From Candidatus Symbiopectobacterium sp. NZEC151 (GTDB lineage: Bacteria; Pseudomonadota; Gammaproteobacteria; Enterobacterales; Enterobacteriaceae): DNA of 64,000 nucleotides. Made by a program: the position numbers and the translations under genes. Numbering within the stretch: the stretch's first letter is position 1; each line of letters starts with the position of its first letter. The notes under the pieces are model-generated. The model did no database searches. It worked only from the letters and a program-made list of their open reading frames with translations, and was not told the DNA's origin. This document shows, one piece after another, positions 34,014 through 43,114 of this stretch. The DNA lies in contig NZ_JAGFPE010000007.1 of assembly GCF_025962655.1 (NCBI RefSeq), positions 186,001 through 250,000 of the forward strand, given 5' to 3'.

Positions 34014-35525
34014 TTGTTTAAACATGCTCAGCTTGAGTCGGTTAAAGCCTGGATCGGCGATCCGGCACAGCGCGCCCTGCCGCTGCACGTGCGCATACAG
34101 CGGGCGGTGCGCCAGTTGATCCTTGATGGCGTTTTGGATGTGGGCAAGCCATTGCCCGCATCGCGCGCGTTAGCGACGTCGCTGGGCGTTTCCCGCGACA
34201 CCATCGAATCGGCTTATGGGCAGTTGCACGCGGAGGGTTTCATTGAGCGGCGAGTGGGCAGTGGCAGCTTTGTCTCTGAACGCACACGGCGTTTACCGGG
34301 GCGCGGCAAACCTCGTCGTGCGCAGGCGGATAGCGAGACCCCGCGCCTCAGCCAGCGTGGTAGCGCCATGTTTCAGGGCGGTGGCGTGCGCGACTTTCTT
34401 ATCTCTCGCCCTTTTGCACCGGGCGTGCCGGAAACGCGCAGTTTCCCACTCGCCGTCTGGGAACGTCTGGAACGGCAGGTACTGAAAGAATATGGCACGC
34501 GGGCGTTGCTGCACAGCCCACCGCAGGGTATGGAGCCTCTGCGCCGGGCCATTGCCAACCATGTTAATCTGGAGCGCGGCGCACGCGCAACGCCCGAGCG
34601 GGTGCTGGTGCTCACCAGTTCCCAACAGGCATTGACGCTGTGTGCCCAGGTCTTGCTTGATGTGGGCGACAAAATCCTCCTCGAAGACCCGGCCTATCAC
34701 GGCGCGCGCAAAGCGTTCGATGCGGCAGGCCTCATCAGCGTGCCGGTACCGCTGGATGCCGATGGGGTAAGAGTGGACCAGCTGTTTACCGCCGCGGCCG
34801 CATCGGAAGTTCCGCCCAGAGCGGTGTTTCTGACACCGTCGCACCAGTTTCCTTCCGGCGCCACGCTGTCTCTGGATAGACGACTGGCCGTCATTGAGTG
34901 GGCCAGACAACACCACAGCTGGATCATCGAGGACGACTATGACAGCGAGTTCCACTATGCGGGTAAACCCACTGCCTGCGTACAGGGACTGGACCTGCAC
35001 GAACGCACGATCTACATCGGCACCTTCACCAAATCCCTGTTTCCCGGCCTGCGTATCGGCTATATGGTGCTGCCGCCATCGCTGGTGGCCCCCATGACCG
35101 TGGCCCGCACCCTGCTGGACGGCCACAGCGCCCCCATCCCCCAGCTCACACTGGCGCGCTTTATCGAAGATGGTCACTTTGGTGCCCACGTGCGCACCAT
35201 GCGCCTGCTGTATGCCGAACGTCGCGATGTGTTGGCCCGGCTGGTGCGACAACATCTGGCCGATGTCGTGGAGCCGTTGGTGCCCAGCGGCGGCATGCAA
35301 ATGCCCTGCGTGTTTATCCGCGATATCCCCGAACGTGAGGCGGTTGAGTGTGCCCGTCAGGCGGGTGTTGACCTGCTCGGACTCTCGACACTCTCCGCCT
35401 TGCATCAACACCGCACCGGCTTTCTGATGGGGTTCGCCGCCCACACGCCCTATGAACTGGAGATCGCGGTGAAGACGTTGGCAAACGTCCTCAAAAAAAA
35501 CTTCATATGCCTGAAAAACAATTGA
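34014..35525 (+). CDS. MocR-type (GntR/aminotransferase) regulator, PdxR-like
   Basis: Chimeric regulator of 503 residues: N-terminal GntR winged helix (about 10-80; LPASRALATSLGVSRDTIESAYGQL...RRVGSGSFVSE), linker, and a fold-type I aminotransferase domain (about 130-495). The aminotransferase part keeps the PLP-site motifs PPQGMEPLRRAIANHV, EDDYDSEFHY and FTKSLFPGLRIGY, the last with the Schiff-base lysine, so it should bind PLP. It probably senses PLP or an amino-acid adduct and controls the divergent yggS-glyA pair. The start is a TTG at 34014; no ATG is available before the HTH. Confidence 0.9.
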   Translation: MFKHAQLESVKAWIGDPAQRALPLHVRIQRAVRQLILDGVLDVGKPLPASRALATSLGVSRDTIESAYGQLHAEGFIERRVGSGSFVSERTRRLPGRGKPRRAQADSETPRLSQRGSAMFQGGGVRDFLISRPFAPGVPETRSFPLAVWERLERQVLKEYGTRALLHSPPQGMEPLRRAIANHVNLERGARATPERVLVLTSSQQALTLCAQVLLDVGDKILLEDPAYHGARKAFDAAGLISVPVPLDADGVRVDQLFTAAAASEVPPRAVFLTPSHQFPSGATLSLDRRLAVIEWARQHHSWIIEDDYDSEFHYAGKPTACVQGLDLHERTIYIGTFTKSLFPGLRIGYMVLPPSLVAPMTVARTLLDGHSAPIPQLTLARFIEDGHFGAHVRTMRLLYAERRDVLARLVRQHLADVVEPLVPSGGMQMPCVFIRDIPEREAVECARQAGVDLLGLSTLSALHQHRTGFLMGFAAHTPYELEIAVKTLANVLKKNFICLKNN

Positions 35526-35620
35526 ATTTACCGCATTAACAGACCTGCTATTTTCTCGTTTACGGCAAGGGCGTCTCTGCGCACCCGTTGGGCTACGTCA
35601 GGTTAAACCAAGGGAAAATC

Positions 35621-36019
35621 ATGTCCATCACTGAGCAAATCAACTACTACCAGCAAAAATTGACGTTTGAAATGGACGCCGCCGATCTGCACACGGCGCG
35701 CCAGCAAGGCAAGAACCTGGTGGTGGTCGATGGTCGGCAGCACAGCTATTATCAGATCGAACATATTCCCGGAGCCGTCAATCTGCCCCATCGGGCGCTC
35801 TCGTTCGATACCACCACGGCATTGGACAAATCGGCGCTCTACATTTGCTACTGCGACGGTATGGGTTGCAATGGTTCGACGCAAACCGCGCTCAAGCTGC
35901 TAATGCTGGGGTTCGAAGTCAAAGAATTGGTTGGCGGGCTGGACTGGTGGAAACGGGATGGCTACCCCACTGAAGGCAGTCAGGGGCAGGCAAAGCGCCC
36001 TTTGCAGTGTGGCTGCTGA
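35621..36019 (+). CDS. Rhodanese-domain protein
   Basis: Small cytoplasmic protein of 132 residues with one rhodanese domain (about 15-118): VVVDGRQHSYYQIEHIPGAVNLPH is the N-terminal CH2A region and YCDGMGCNGSTQTA the active-site loop with its cysteine; GGLDWWKRDGYP is the CH2B-like end. A further pair of Cys closes the protein (LQCGC), which could be redox-active or metal-binding. Single-domain rhodaneses move sulfane sulfur, but the partner is not evident. It lies alone between the MocR gene and uhpA. Confidence 0.88.
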   Translation: MSITEQINYYQQKLTFEMDAADLHTARQQGKNLVVVDGRQHSYYQIEHIPGAVNLPHRALSFDTTTALDKSALYICYCDGMGCNGSTQTALKLLMLGFEVKELVGGLDWWKRDGYPTEGSQGQAKRPLQCGC

Positions 36020-36069
36020 CCCATCGTCCGGAAAATAGTGTTAACCCCCCAACAAAATATCGATTGCTG

Positions 36070-36130
36070 GTTGCTGTAACCATTTTTTCCTGCGCATGAT
36101 GCAGAAAGTTTTCATGAGTGTTACAGCAAC
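36070..36130 (+). promoter_or_regulatory. Perfect 11-bp inverted repeat abutting the uhpA start
   Basis: GTTGCTGTAAC at 36070-36080 is repeated inverted as GTTACAGCAAC at 36120-36130, immediately before the uhpA ATG. Inside lies a smaller CTGC...GCAG repeat at 36090-36104. If both arms are transcribed they can fold over the ribosome-binding region; alternatively they are two operator half-sites for a dimeric regulator such as UhpA. Confidence 0.6.
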
Positions 36131-36760
36131 ATGATTAATGTAGCCTTGATTGACGACCACGTAGTGGTGCGTTCCGGTTTTGCCCAATTGCTTTCACTCG
36201 AGCCTGATATGCAGGTGGTCGGGCAATATGCCTCGGCCGCCAGCGCCTGGTCATCACTGTTGCGCATGAATATCGATGTGGCGGTGATGGATATTGATAT
36301 GCCCGACGAGAGCGGGCTGAACCTGCTGGCACGTTTGCGGCAAAAACGCCCGGATTTTCGCGCCATTATCCTCAGCATTTATGACACCTCGGCGTTTGTG
36401 CAAAGCGCGTTGGATGCGGGCGCACGCGGTTATCTCACCAAACGCTGTGGTCCGGAAGAGCTGGTGCAGGCGCTACGCGCGGTGCACGCGGGCGGCACCT
36501 ACCTGTGCGCCGATGCAATGCGCGCCCTGCGCCATCCGCCGCAAAAGTCAGATGCCTTGCATGAATTAACCCCGCGCGAGCGCGAGGTGTTCGATCTGCT
36601 GGTGGCGGGTGTCAGCGTTAAAGCCATTGCCGAGCGGCTGGCGCTGAGCCATAAAACCGTGCACGTGCACCGTGCCAACGTGCTTGGCAAGCTGCAATGC
36701 GAATCCACCATTGAGCTGGTGCACTTCGCCTTGCAACACCACCTGATCAATAAAGCGTAA
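36131..36760 (+). CDS. uhpA: UhpA-like response regulator
   Basis: Cytoplasmic response regulator of 209 residues, NarL/LuxR type. The receiver (1-120) opens MINVALIDDHVVVRSGFAQLL, nearly as in E. coli UhpA, with the phospho-acceptor Asp in VAVMDIDMPDESGLN (about 54) and the switch Lys in YLTKRCGPEE. The C-terminal LuxR-type HTH (about 142-200) reads LTPREREVFDLLVAGVSVKAIAERLALSHKTVHVHRANV. It should be phosphorylated by UhpB and activate uptake genes for sugar phosphates; here that is most likely the uhpC/afuABC genes downstream. There is no good Shine-Dalgarno in front of the ATG, which lies against an inverted repeat. Confidence 0.93.
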   Translation: MINVALIDDHVVVRSGFAQLLSLEPDMQVVGQYASAASAWSSLLRMNIDVAVMDIDMPDESGLNLLARLRQKRPDFRAIILSIYDTSAFVQSALDAGARGYLTKRCGPEELVQALRAVHAGGTYLCADAMRALRHPPQKSDALHELTPREREVFDLLVAGVSVKAIAERLALSHKTVHVHRANVLGKLQCESTIELVHFALQHHLINKA

Positions 36761-36767
36761 TACCGCC

Positions 36768-38294
36768 ATGTCTGCACTACGGCGCTGCGGATTGATGCTG
36801 TTTCTGGCGCTGTTTTATGGCTTGAGCTGGCTGGCGCTGTGGACCATCAGCTTCTACCTCAATGATAACGGCCAGCAGGCGGCATTGTTATTGCCCCAGG
36901 GGCTACGTCTGGCGTTGCTGATTCTGCTAACCCGCCGTTACTGGCCCGTGATCATTGGGGTGGAAACCGCCCTGCTGTTCTGGCTGCACACCCAGCAGTT
37001 GCAAACCCAGTGGGTTATTCTGGTATCGGTGTGGGTCAGCCTGCTGCCCGCCTGGCTGACCCACAGCCAATGGCATCGCTACACGTTATACTGGCAGCGG
37101 CTGTTGCTGTTGCTGATCGCGGTGTCTCTCAACAGCCTGTTGCAAATGGCACTGCCCGGTGCCGGTTTGCCTTCGCCGCTCACCCATACGCTGCTGGCAA
37201 GCCTGACCGGTGGCGTGCTGCTGATCCCGTTTATCTACCTGATCTACGAGTATCTCAAGCAACAGCATTTACAAAATCTGCTGGCACAAAACCTCTCCAA
37301 TCCGCCGTTACGTACCTCGCTGCTGGTGTGGTGTTCGCTGTTTTTCTCACTGGCGGTAGGTGTGCAAATCTCGTTGTCGCCGGATGTCGAGCGCTTACTG
37401 CTGATTGTGGTGTTTCTGCCTAACGTGGTGATGGCCTATGCCTTTGGCTGGCAAGGCGGGGTGCTGGCGGCAATACTGGGCAGCTTGCTGATTACCATCA
37501 CCCGTCAGATGAGCGGCGCATTTCATGACATTATCGAACTGGAGCTGTTTCTCTCCACGCAGGCGCTGCTCGGCATTGGCCTAGGTATCGCCATCAGCCG
37601 TCAACAACAGCTCGCCCAGCGCCTGAACCGCTATCGCCAGCGCCTGGAGCAAGAGCTGAATCGGCGACGCCAGTTGATGCAGCGCCTGGTCTCCACCGAA
37701 GAAGAGATCCGTAAGGACATCGCGCGCGAGTTGCATGATGACATCGGGCAAAACATCACGGCGATTCAGATACAAGCGGCGATGATTACCCGTCGACCAG
37801 AGCCGTTGCTGACCACGCAGGCGGCTGCGCAAATTACCCAATTGGCACAACGCGTGCACCACACCACACGCCAGCTGCTACGTCAGTTGCGCCCACCGGT
37901 GCTAAACGAGATGTCATTGGAAAAGGCGCTACATCATCTGGCGGATGAGTTCGCTTTCGCGCAACGCGGCATCGATTTCCGGCTCGATTATCGCCTACCG
38001 CAGCCGCCAACCGACGATACCGTGGTGTTTACCCTTTATCGATTGGTGCAGGAACTGCTCAATAACATCAGCAAACATGCCAATGCTCGCCGGGTGCGCG
38101 TTCGCCTGACGCCGCTGCCCGGCATGCTGATGTTGGAAGTCAAAGACAACGGCATTGGCATACCGGAACAGGTACAGGAAGGCTTCGGCTTACGCGGCAT
38201 TGAAGAACGCGTGCATGCGCTGGGCGGCGAATGGATGTTACAACGACGTAAAGGAACACGCATAATTGTTAAGTTGCCCACAAATTTGCCTTAA
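36768..38294 (+). CDS. uhpB: UhpB-like sensor histidine kinase
   Basis: Inner-membrane kinase of 508 residues, seven bases after uhpA. The first ~275 residues form eight hydrophobic segments (MASE1-type sensor). The cytoplasmic part has the HisKA_3 box EEEIRKDIARELHDDIGQNI with phospho-His323 and a GHKL ATPase domain with LVQELLNNISKHANARR and GFGLRGIEERVHALGGE. In E. coli UhpB is switched on by UhpC when external glucose-6-phosphate binds; the membrane domain is the UhpC contact. Length agrees with E. coli UhpB (500). Confidence 0.93.
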   Translation: MSALRRCGLMLFLALFYGLSWLALWTISFYLNDNGQQAALLLPQGLRLALLILLTRRYWPVIIGVETALLFWLHTQQLQTQWVILVSVWVSLLPAWLTHSQWHRYTLYWQRLLLLLIAVSLNSLLQMALPGAGLPSPLTHTLLASLTGGVLLIPFIYLIYEYLKQQHLQNLLAQNLSNPPLRTSLLVWCSLFFSLAVGVQISLSPDVERLLLIVVFLPNVVMAYAFGWQGGVLAAILGSLLITITRQMSGAFHDIIELELFLSTQALLGIGLGIAISRQQQLAQRLNRYRQRLEQELNRRRQLMQRLVSTEEEIRKDIARELHDDIGQNITAIQIQAAMITRRPEPLLTTQAAAQITQLAQRVHHTTRQLLRQLRPPVLNEMSLEKALHHLADEFAFAQRGIDFRLDYRLPQPPTDDTVVFTLYRLVQELLNNISKHANARRVRVRLTPLPGMLMLEVKDNGIGIPEQVQEGFGLRGIEERVHALGGEWMLQRRKGTRIIVKLPTNLP

Positions 38295-38394
38295 AGGGGG
38301 CTTGAACTAAGAATAATTCCTATCGGGTTACTACCTTATCTCATCCACTGACGGCACGGCTTTCCTACACTCCCTTCAACCGCTGGAGAACCTC

Positions 38395-39717
38395 ATGAGC
38401 GCAGACCCTATCAGTATCAGCGCGCACTACCGCTACTGGCGCGGACGTTTGCTGATTTCCATGGTGGTGGGTTACGCCGCGTTTTATCTCACCCGGCGCA
38501 GTGTCACCTTCGCCATGCCCGTCATGCAGGTGGAGCTGGGGCTGGATAAAGCGGATATCGGTTTGCTTGGTACGCTGTTTTATCTGGCGTATGGCGGTTC
38601 AAAATTTGTGTCCGGCATGGTGCATGACCGCATAGGCGCACGCTGGTTTATGGGCGTCGGCCTGCTGATGACCGGTGTGCTGAATATCGCATTCGCGTTC
38701 AGCGCCTCCCTGCCCGCGCTGCTGTTGGTCTGGACGTTGAACGGGTTCTTTCAAGGGTGGGGATGGCCCCCCTGTGCCAGGCTACTGACCCACTGGTATT
38801 CGCGTAATGAGCGCGGGCTGTGGTGGGGATGTTGGAACACCTCGATCAATATCGGCGGTGCTGCGGTTCCTCTGCTTTCCGGCGCACTGGCCGCCAGTCA
38901 GGGATGGCAAGCCGCACTGCTGATACCGGGTGCGATAGCGATTGTGCTGGGCGCCATACTTTGCCGCCAACTGTGCGGCACGCCGCAAGAAGAAGGGCTG
39001 CCCACCGTGGGCCAGTGGCGGCGCGATCCGCTGGAGTTGCGACAGGAGCAACAGAGTCCGCCCATGCGTCTGGGGCAAATGCTGAACCGCACCATTTTGC
39101 GTAACGGCATTATCTGGATCCTCGCGCTCTCTTACGTGCTGGTGTACCTGATTCGCATCGCACTGAATGACTGGGGCAATTTGTGGCTGACGGAGAGTCA
39201 CGGCGTTCAGCTTCTCAGCGCCAATGTCACGGTGATGCTGTTCGAATTAGGGGGATTGTTCGGGGCGCTGTTTGCCGGATGGGGCTCAGACCTGCTGTTT
39301 CGCGGCCAGCGTGCGCCGATGATATTGCTGTTTTCGCTGGGCTTATTTCTCAGCGTAACCGCCATCTGGCTGGTGCCAATTCACCATTATGCTCTGCTGG
39401 CGGTGAATTTTTTCAGTATCGGCTTTTTTGTTTTTGGCCCTCAGATGCTTATCGGTCTGGCGGCCACGGAGTACGCCCATAAGGAAGCCGCAGGAACCGT
39501 TACCGGATTTCTTGGCCTGTTCGCTTATCTTGGGGCCGCATTGGCAGGGTGGCCGCTGGCACAGTGGATGCAATTCTACGGCTGGTCCGGTTTCTTTGCC
39601 TTACTGACACTGGCGGCAGCCTGTGTCGGGCTGTTGCTGATGCCGTTGATGATGGCGGGCACCAGTCGATCGCAAATGCATCCGTCTCGGGGGCCAAACG
39701 CTTCAGGCCCGTCCTGA
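38395..39717 (+). CDS. uhpC: UhpC-like sugar-phosphate sensor (MFS fold)
   Basis: Inner-membrane protein of 440 residues (E. coli UhpC is 439) of the organophosphate:phosphate antiporter family with 12 helices. Marks: FYLTRRSVTFAMPVMQ in helix 1, the GRDVxxR-like loop VHDRIGARWFMG, and NGFFQGWGWPPCARLLTHWYSRNERGLWWGCWNTS. UhpC senses external glucose-6-phosphate and controls UhpB rather than serving as a bulk transporter. A 100-bp space separates it from uhpB, unlike the tight E. coli arrangement, so it may have its own promoter shared with afuABC, which starts 30 bases downstream. A transporter role (UhpT/GlpT-like) cannot be fully excluded. Confidence 0.88.
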   Translation: MSADPISISAHYRYWRGRLLISMVVGYAAFYLTRRSVTFAMPVMQVELGLDKADIGLLGTLFYLAYGGSKFVSGMVHDRIGARWFMGVGLLMTGVLNIAFAFSASLPALLLVWTLNGFFQGWGWPPCARLLTHWYSRNERGLWWGCWNTSINIGGAAVPLLSGALAASQGWQAALLIPGAIAIVLGAILCRQLCGTPQEEGLPTVGQWRRDPLELRQEQQSPPMRLGQMLNRTILRNGIIWILALSYVLVYLIRIALNDWGNLWLTESHGVQLLSANVTVMLFELGGLFGALFAGWGSDLLFRGQRAPMILLFSLGLFLSVTAIWLVPIHHYALLAVNFFSIGFFVFGPQMLIGLAATEYAHKEAAGTVTGFLGLFAYLGAALAGWPLAQWMQFYGWSGFFALLTLAAACVGLLLMPLMMAGTSRSQMHPSRGPNASGPS

Positions 39718-39747
39718 CGCTTTTACCACTGATAATAAGGAAGCATT

Positions 39748-40779
39748 ATGAAACTTTCTCTTCTCTCTGCCCTTATCGTTACCGGGATCGCAGCGGCCAC
39801 GCTGTCCAGTGCGGCACAAGCCAAAGGCCGCCTCGTGGTGTATTGCAGTGCCACCAACGCTTTCTGTGAAGCAGAAACCAAAGCGTTTGGTGAAAAGTAT
39901 GACGTGCAAACCTCCTTTATCCGCAACGGTTCTGGCAGTACGCTGGCGAAGGTAGAAGCGGAAAAACGTAACCCGCAGGCCGATGTCTGGTACGGCGGCA
40001 CGCTCGATCCGCAATCGCAGGCCGGTGAGATGGATCTGCTGCAACCTTATGTCTCCCCTGAATTGGCCAATATCATGCCGCAGTTCCGCGATCCGGCGAA
40101 ACGCAAAGGCAATTACTCCTCCGCGGTCTACATCGGGATTCTCGGCTTTGGCGTCAACACTGAGCGTTTGAAAGAGAAAAACCTGCCGGTACCGCAATGC
40201 TGGAAAGACCTCATCGACCCCAGGTACAAAGGGGAAATCCAGATTGCCGATCCGCAAAGTTCCGGCACCGCCTACACCGCACTGGCGACTTTCTCGCAGC
40301 TGTGGGGTGAAGATCAGGCCTTTGATTACCTGAAAAAACTCAATGCCAACGTGTCGCAGTACACCAAGTCGGGTATTGCCCCGGCACGTAACGCCGCCCG
40401 TGGCGAAAGCGCTATCGGCATCGGCTTCCTGCACGATTATTCACAGGAAAAAGAGAATGGCGCACCGCTGCAACTGGTATCACCGTGCGAAGGCACCGGC
40501 TATGAAGTGGGCGGCGTCAGCATCCTGAAAAATGCGCGTAACCTGGAAAACGCCAAGTTGTTTGTCGATTGGGCGCTGTCCAAAGAAGCACAAGAACTCT
40601 CCTGGCAAAAGGGCCAGTCCTACCAGATCCTGACCAACACCAAGGCCGAAGCATCACCGCTGTCGCTCAAGCTCGAAGAGCTGAAATTGATCAATTACGA
40701 CATGGATAAATACGGCGCAGAAGATGTGCGTAAAGCGCTTATCACCAAATGGGTGAATGAAGTCAAGATGGGCAAATAA
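39748..40779 (+). CDS. afuA: AfuA-like periplasmic sugar-phosphate-binding protein
   Basis: Secreted binding protein of 343 residues: signal peptide MKLSLLSALIVTGIAAATLSSAAQA (cleavage after residue 25), then two lobes of the Fe(III)-type cluster D fold. It lacks the paired tyrosines of true iron-binding FbpA proteins; instead the cleft has GSGSTLAKVEAEK, ADVWYGGTLD, GIGFLHDYS and CEGTGYEVGG, which agree with AfuA, shown in Actinobacillus and Citrobacter to bind glucose-6-phosphate and fructose-6-phosphate. It is the first gene of afuABC and follows the sugar-phosphate sensor uhpC by 30 bases, which supports hexose phosphate over iron. Confidence 0.92.
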   Translation: MKLSLLSALIVTGIAAATLSSAAQAKGRLVVYCSATNAFCEAETKAFGEKYDVQTSFIRNGSGSTLAKVEAEKRNPQADVWYGGTLDPQSQAGEMDLLQPYVSPELANIMPQFRDPAKRKGNYSSAVYIGILGFGVNTERLKEKNLPVPQCWKDLIDPRYKGEIQIADPQSSGTAYTALATFSQLWGEDQAFDYLKKLNANVSQYTKSGIAPARNAARGESAIGIGFLHDYSQEKENGAPLQLVSPCEGTGYEVGGVSILKNARNLENAKLFVDWALSKEAQELSWQKGQSYQILTNTKAEASPLSLKLEELKLINYDMDKYGAEDVRKALITKWVNEVKMGK

Positions 40780-40787
40780 GCCCACCG

Positions 40788-40805
40788 CCCCGGCATAAGC
40801 CGGGG
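40788..40805 (+). terminator. Hairpin after afuA
   Basis: CCCCGGC-ATAA-GCCGGGG, a strong 7-bp stem eight bases after the afuA stop, without T-run. Such hairpins behind binding-protein genes protect the upstream mRNA and lower expression of the permease genes. Confidence 0.7.
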
Positions 40806-40859
40806 CACAGATTGCTGACAGACTGACGCGAATACGGTTATTCCCGTATACCTTCCGTC

Positions 40860-40879
40860 ATTCTCGCGCAGGCGGGAAT
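40860..40879. repeat. Dispersed palindromic (REP-like) element between afuA and afuB
   Basis: ATTCTCGC-GCAG-GCGGGAAT forms an 8-bp stem with one G-T pair, in the context cgtcattctcgcgcaggcgggaatctcg. The wording closely resembles intergenic palindromes common in plant-associated Enterobacterales and Pseudomonas. Only one copy is present in this window. It sits in a 237-bp spacer inside the operon. Confidence 0.55.
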
Positions 40880-41016
40880 CTCGTACAGACGAAACGCTTT
40901 CTTTCTGTGGGAGATCCTCCGTCTACGCGGAGCATGACTCGTCGGCGGAGTGACACTGTCTTCAGTCTCGGTCATTCGTCACCATTGTGACTTTTAGTCA
41001 ACTCAGAGGGAAACCC

Positions 41017-43098
41017 ATGTCTCACTCACTCGCCTCGGCTCAACGCCCGCAGGCACTGGACGCCATTTTTCTCTGGCTCGCCGTTATCCCGCTCTCGTTC
41101 GCGCTGATGCCGGCCTGGAGTTTGGACTACGGCCTGTTCGGTGCCACCCGGGAAGAAGTGCTGCACGCTTACGGCTGGTCTGGCATCAATATCAGCCTGC
41201 TGTGGCTGCTGTTACCCTGCGCGCTGTTACTGCGACCACGCACGCCAGCCTCGCGTAAACAGCGGGGTCGCCACCTGTTTGATGCCGGCTATGCCCTGTT
41301 TTGCATGCTGTTTATGCTGCTTAGCGCCACCGTGGTACAGCAGGGTATGGGCTATGCCACCATCGGTATCTTTATCGCGTTAGGCGCGATCATGACGCTG
41401 GCGATGGCGCGCCTTGAATGGCTGGGCGGCGATCGCTTCGTCATCGGCTCACTGATAGCCATCATTGTGCTGATCGGTATCTTTATTCTCTACCCCAGCA
41501 TTGCGATTTTCATTCCGATGTTCACCAACAGCGCGGGCGAATTCGTGCCGTTGGGTTTTATGACGGTATTAGGCCAATCGCACATTCTTCGGGTGATCTG
41601 GAACTCCTTCCTGCTCGCCATGGCCGTTGGCTTTGGTTGTACCTTCTTTGGGCTGGTGCTGGCGATTTACACCTCGCGCATCGCCAAGCGTACCGCCATT
41701 GTCGGGCGCGTGTTCTCCATTCTGCCGATTGTCACGCCGCCGTTTATCGTCGGGCTGGGCGTAACGCTGATGATGGGCCGTTCCGGCTATGTGACCGAGC
41801 TGATGGTTTCCTGGTTCGGGCTGACCAACACCAACTGGCTGTACGGTTTCACCGGCATCTGGATTGCACAGGTGCTGGCCTTTACCCCGATGGCCTTTAT
41901 GATCCTCGACGGTGCGATAAAGAGTATTCACCCGTCGCTGGAAGAGGCGTCCTATACGCTGCGCGCCAACCGCTATCAGACCTTTAACCGCATCTTCCTG
42001 CCACTGTTGAAACCGGCGCTGGCGAACGCCTTCCTGATCGTTATTGTGCAGTCACTGGCGGATTTCAGTAACCCGTTGGTGCTGGGGGGCAACTTCGACG
42101 TGCTGGCGACGCAGATTTACTTCTATATCACCGGTGCGCAGTTGGATTATCAAGCCGCCAGTACGCTGGGCGTGATTCTGCTGGTGTTCTCGCTGGTGGT
42201 ATTTTGTATCCAATATCTGTGGATAGGGAAACGCTCCTACGTCACCATTTCCGGCAAATTCAGTCGGGGCGACGTACAGCCGCTGCCGCGCCTGATGGTG
42301 TGGGGTGTCACTTTTATCCTCATTGCCTGGGTGGCGTTTAACGGCCTGCTGTACGGCAGCATTTTCTACGGCAGCTTCACCGTTAACTGGGGCGTGGATT
42401 ACACGCTGACGCTGCAAAACTTCATTACCCTGTTCGGACAAGGTTTTAGCGACGGCGCATGGCCTTCACTGCTCGATACGCTGCTCTACGCAGGGATCGC
42501 GGCACCCATCACTGCGCTGTTTGGTCTGTTGATCGCCTATATCGTGGTGCGCCAGCAGTTCCGCGGCAAAAAAACCATCGAGTTCACCACCATGCTCTGC
42601 TTTGCCGTACCGGGCACCGTGGCGGGTATCTCTTATATTCTGGCGTTCAACAGCGCGCCCATCTACCTGACAGGCACTGCCGCCATCGTCATCATCTCGA
42701 TGGTAATGCGCAACGTGCCGGTGGGGATTCGTGCAGGTATTGCCGGGTTGGGCCAACTGGATAAATCGCTGGACGAAGCGTCACTCAGCCTGCGCGCCGG
42801 GGCAATGCGTACTATCGTCTACATTTTACTGCCGCTGCTGCGTCCGGCCATTCTCTCCGCGTTGATCTACAGCTTTGTACGCGCCATCACCACCGTCAGT
42901 GCCATCGTGTTCCTGGTGACACCAGACACGCGCGTCGCCACCGCCTATATCCTGAATCGCGTCGAGGACGGTGAATACGGGGTGGCTATCGCCTACGGCT
43001 CTATCCTGATCGTGGTGATGCTGGCGATCATTTTCCTGTTTGACTATTTGGTTGGCGAATCTCGCACCGCCCGCTCCAAAGCCAAAAACGCACAATAA
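41017..43098 (+). CDS. afuB: AfuB-like fused ABC permease
   Basis: Inner-membrane permease of 693 residues, a fusion of two FbpB-type transmembrane domains. Each half carries the ATPase-contact (EAA) loop: [30 protein letters not shown] in the first (about 310-340) and [30 protein letters not shown] in the second (about 590-620). The N-terminal ~170 residues add extra helices. The protein transports the AfuA ligand with two AfuC subunits. The start is ATG 41017 behind AGAGGGAAA; the upstream Met of the frame has no such site. Confidence 0.93.
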   Translation: MSHSLASAQRPQALDAIFLWLAVIPLSFALMPAWSLDYGLFGATREEVLHAYGWSGINISLLWLLLPCALLLRPRTPASRKQRGRHLFDAGYALFCMLFMLLSATVVQQGMGYATIGIFIALGAIMTLAMARLEWLGGDRFVIGSLIAIIVLIGIFILYPSIAIFIPMFTNSAGEFVPLGFMTVLGQSHILRVIWNSFLLAMAVGFGCTFFGLVLAIYTSRIAKRTAIVGRVFSILPIVTPPFIVGLGVTLMMGRSGYVTELMVSWFGLTNTNWLYGFTGIWIAQVLAFTPMAFMILDGAIKSIHPSLEEASYTLRANRYQTFNRIFLPLLKPALANAFLIVIVQSLADFSNPLVLGGNFDVLATQIYFYITGAQLDYQAASTLGVILLVFSLVVFCIQYLWIGKRSYVTISGKFSRGDVQPLPRLMVWGVTFILIAWVAFNGLLYGSIFYGSFTVNWGVDYTLTLQNFITLFGQGFSDGAWPSLLDTLLYAGIAAPITALFGLLIAYIVVRQQFRGKKTIEFTTMLCFAVPGTVAGISYILAFNSAPIYLTGTAAIVIISMVMRNVPVGIRAGIAGLGQLDKSLDEASLSLRAGAMRTIVYILLPLLRPAILSALIYSFVRAITTVSAIVFLVTPDTRVATAYILNRVEDGEYGVAIAYGSILIVVMLAIIFLFDYLVGESRTARSKAKNAQ

Positions 43099-43114
43099 TC
43101 AGAAGGTGACTATC

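Noticed and set aside
34293-35444. Antisense ORF of 383 codons opposite the MocR gene
   Set aside because: Shadow of a GC-rich coding frame; the His/Gln-rich translation is typical of reverse-strand artefacts.
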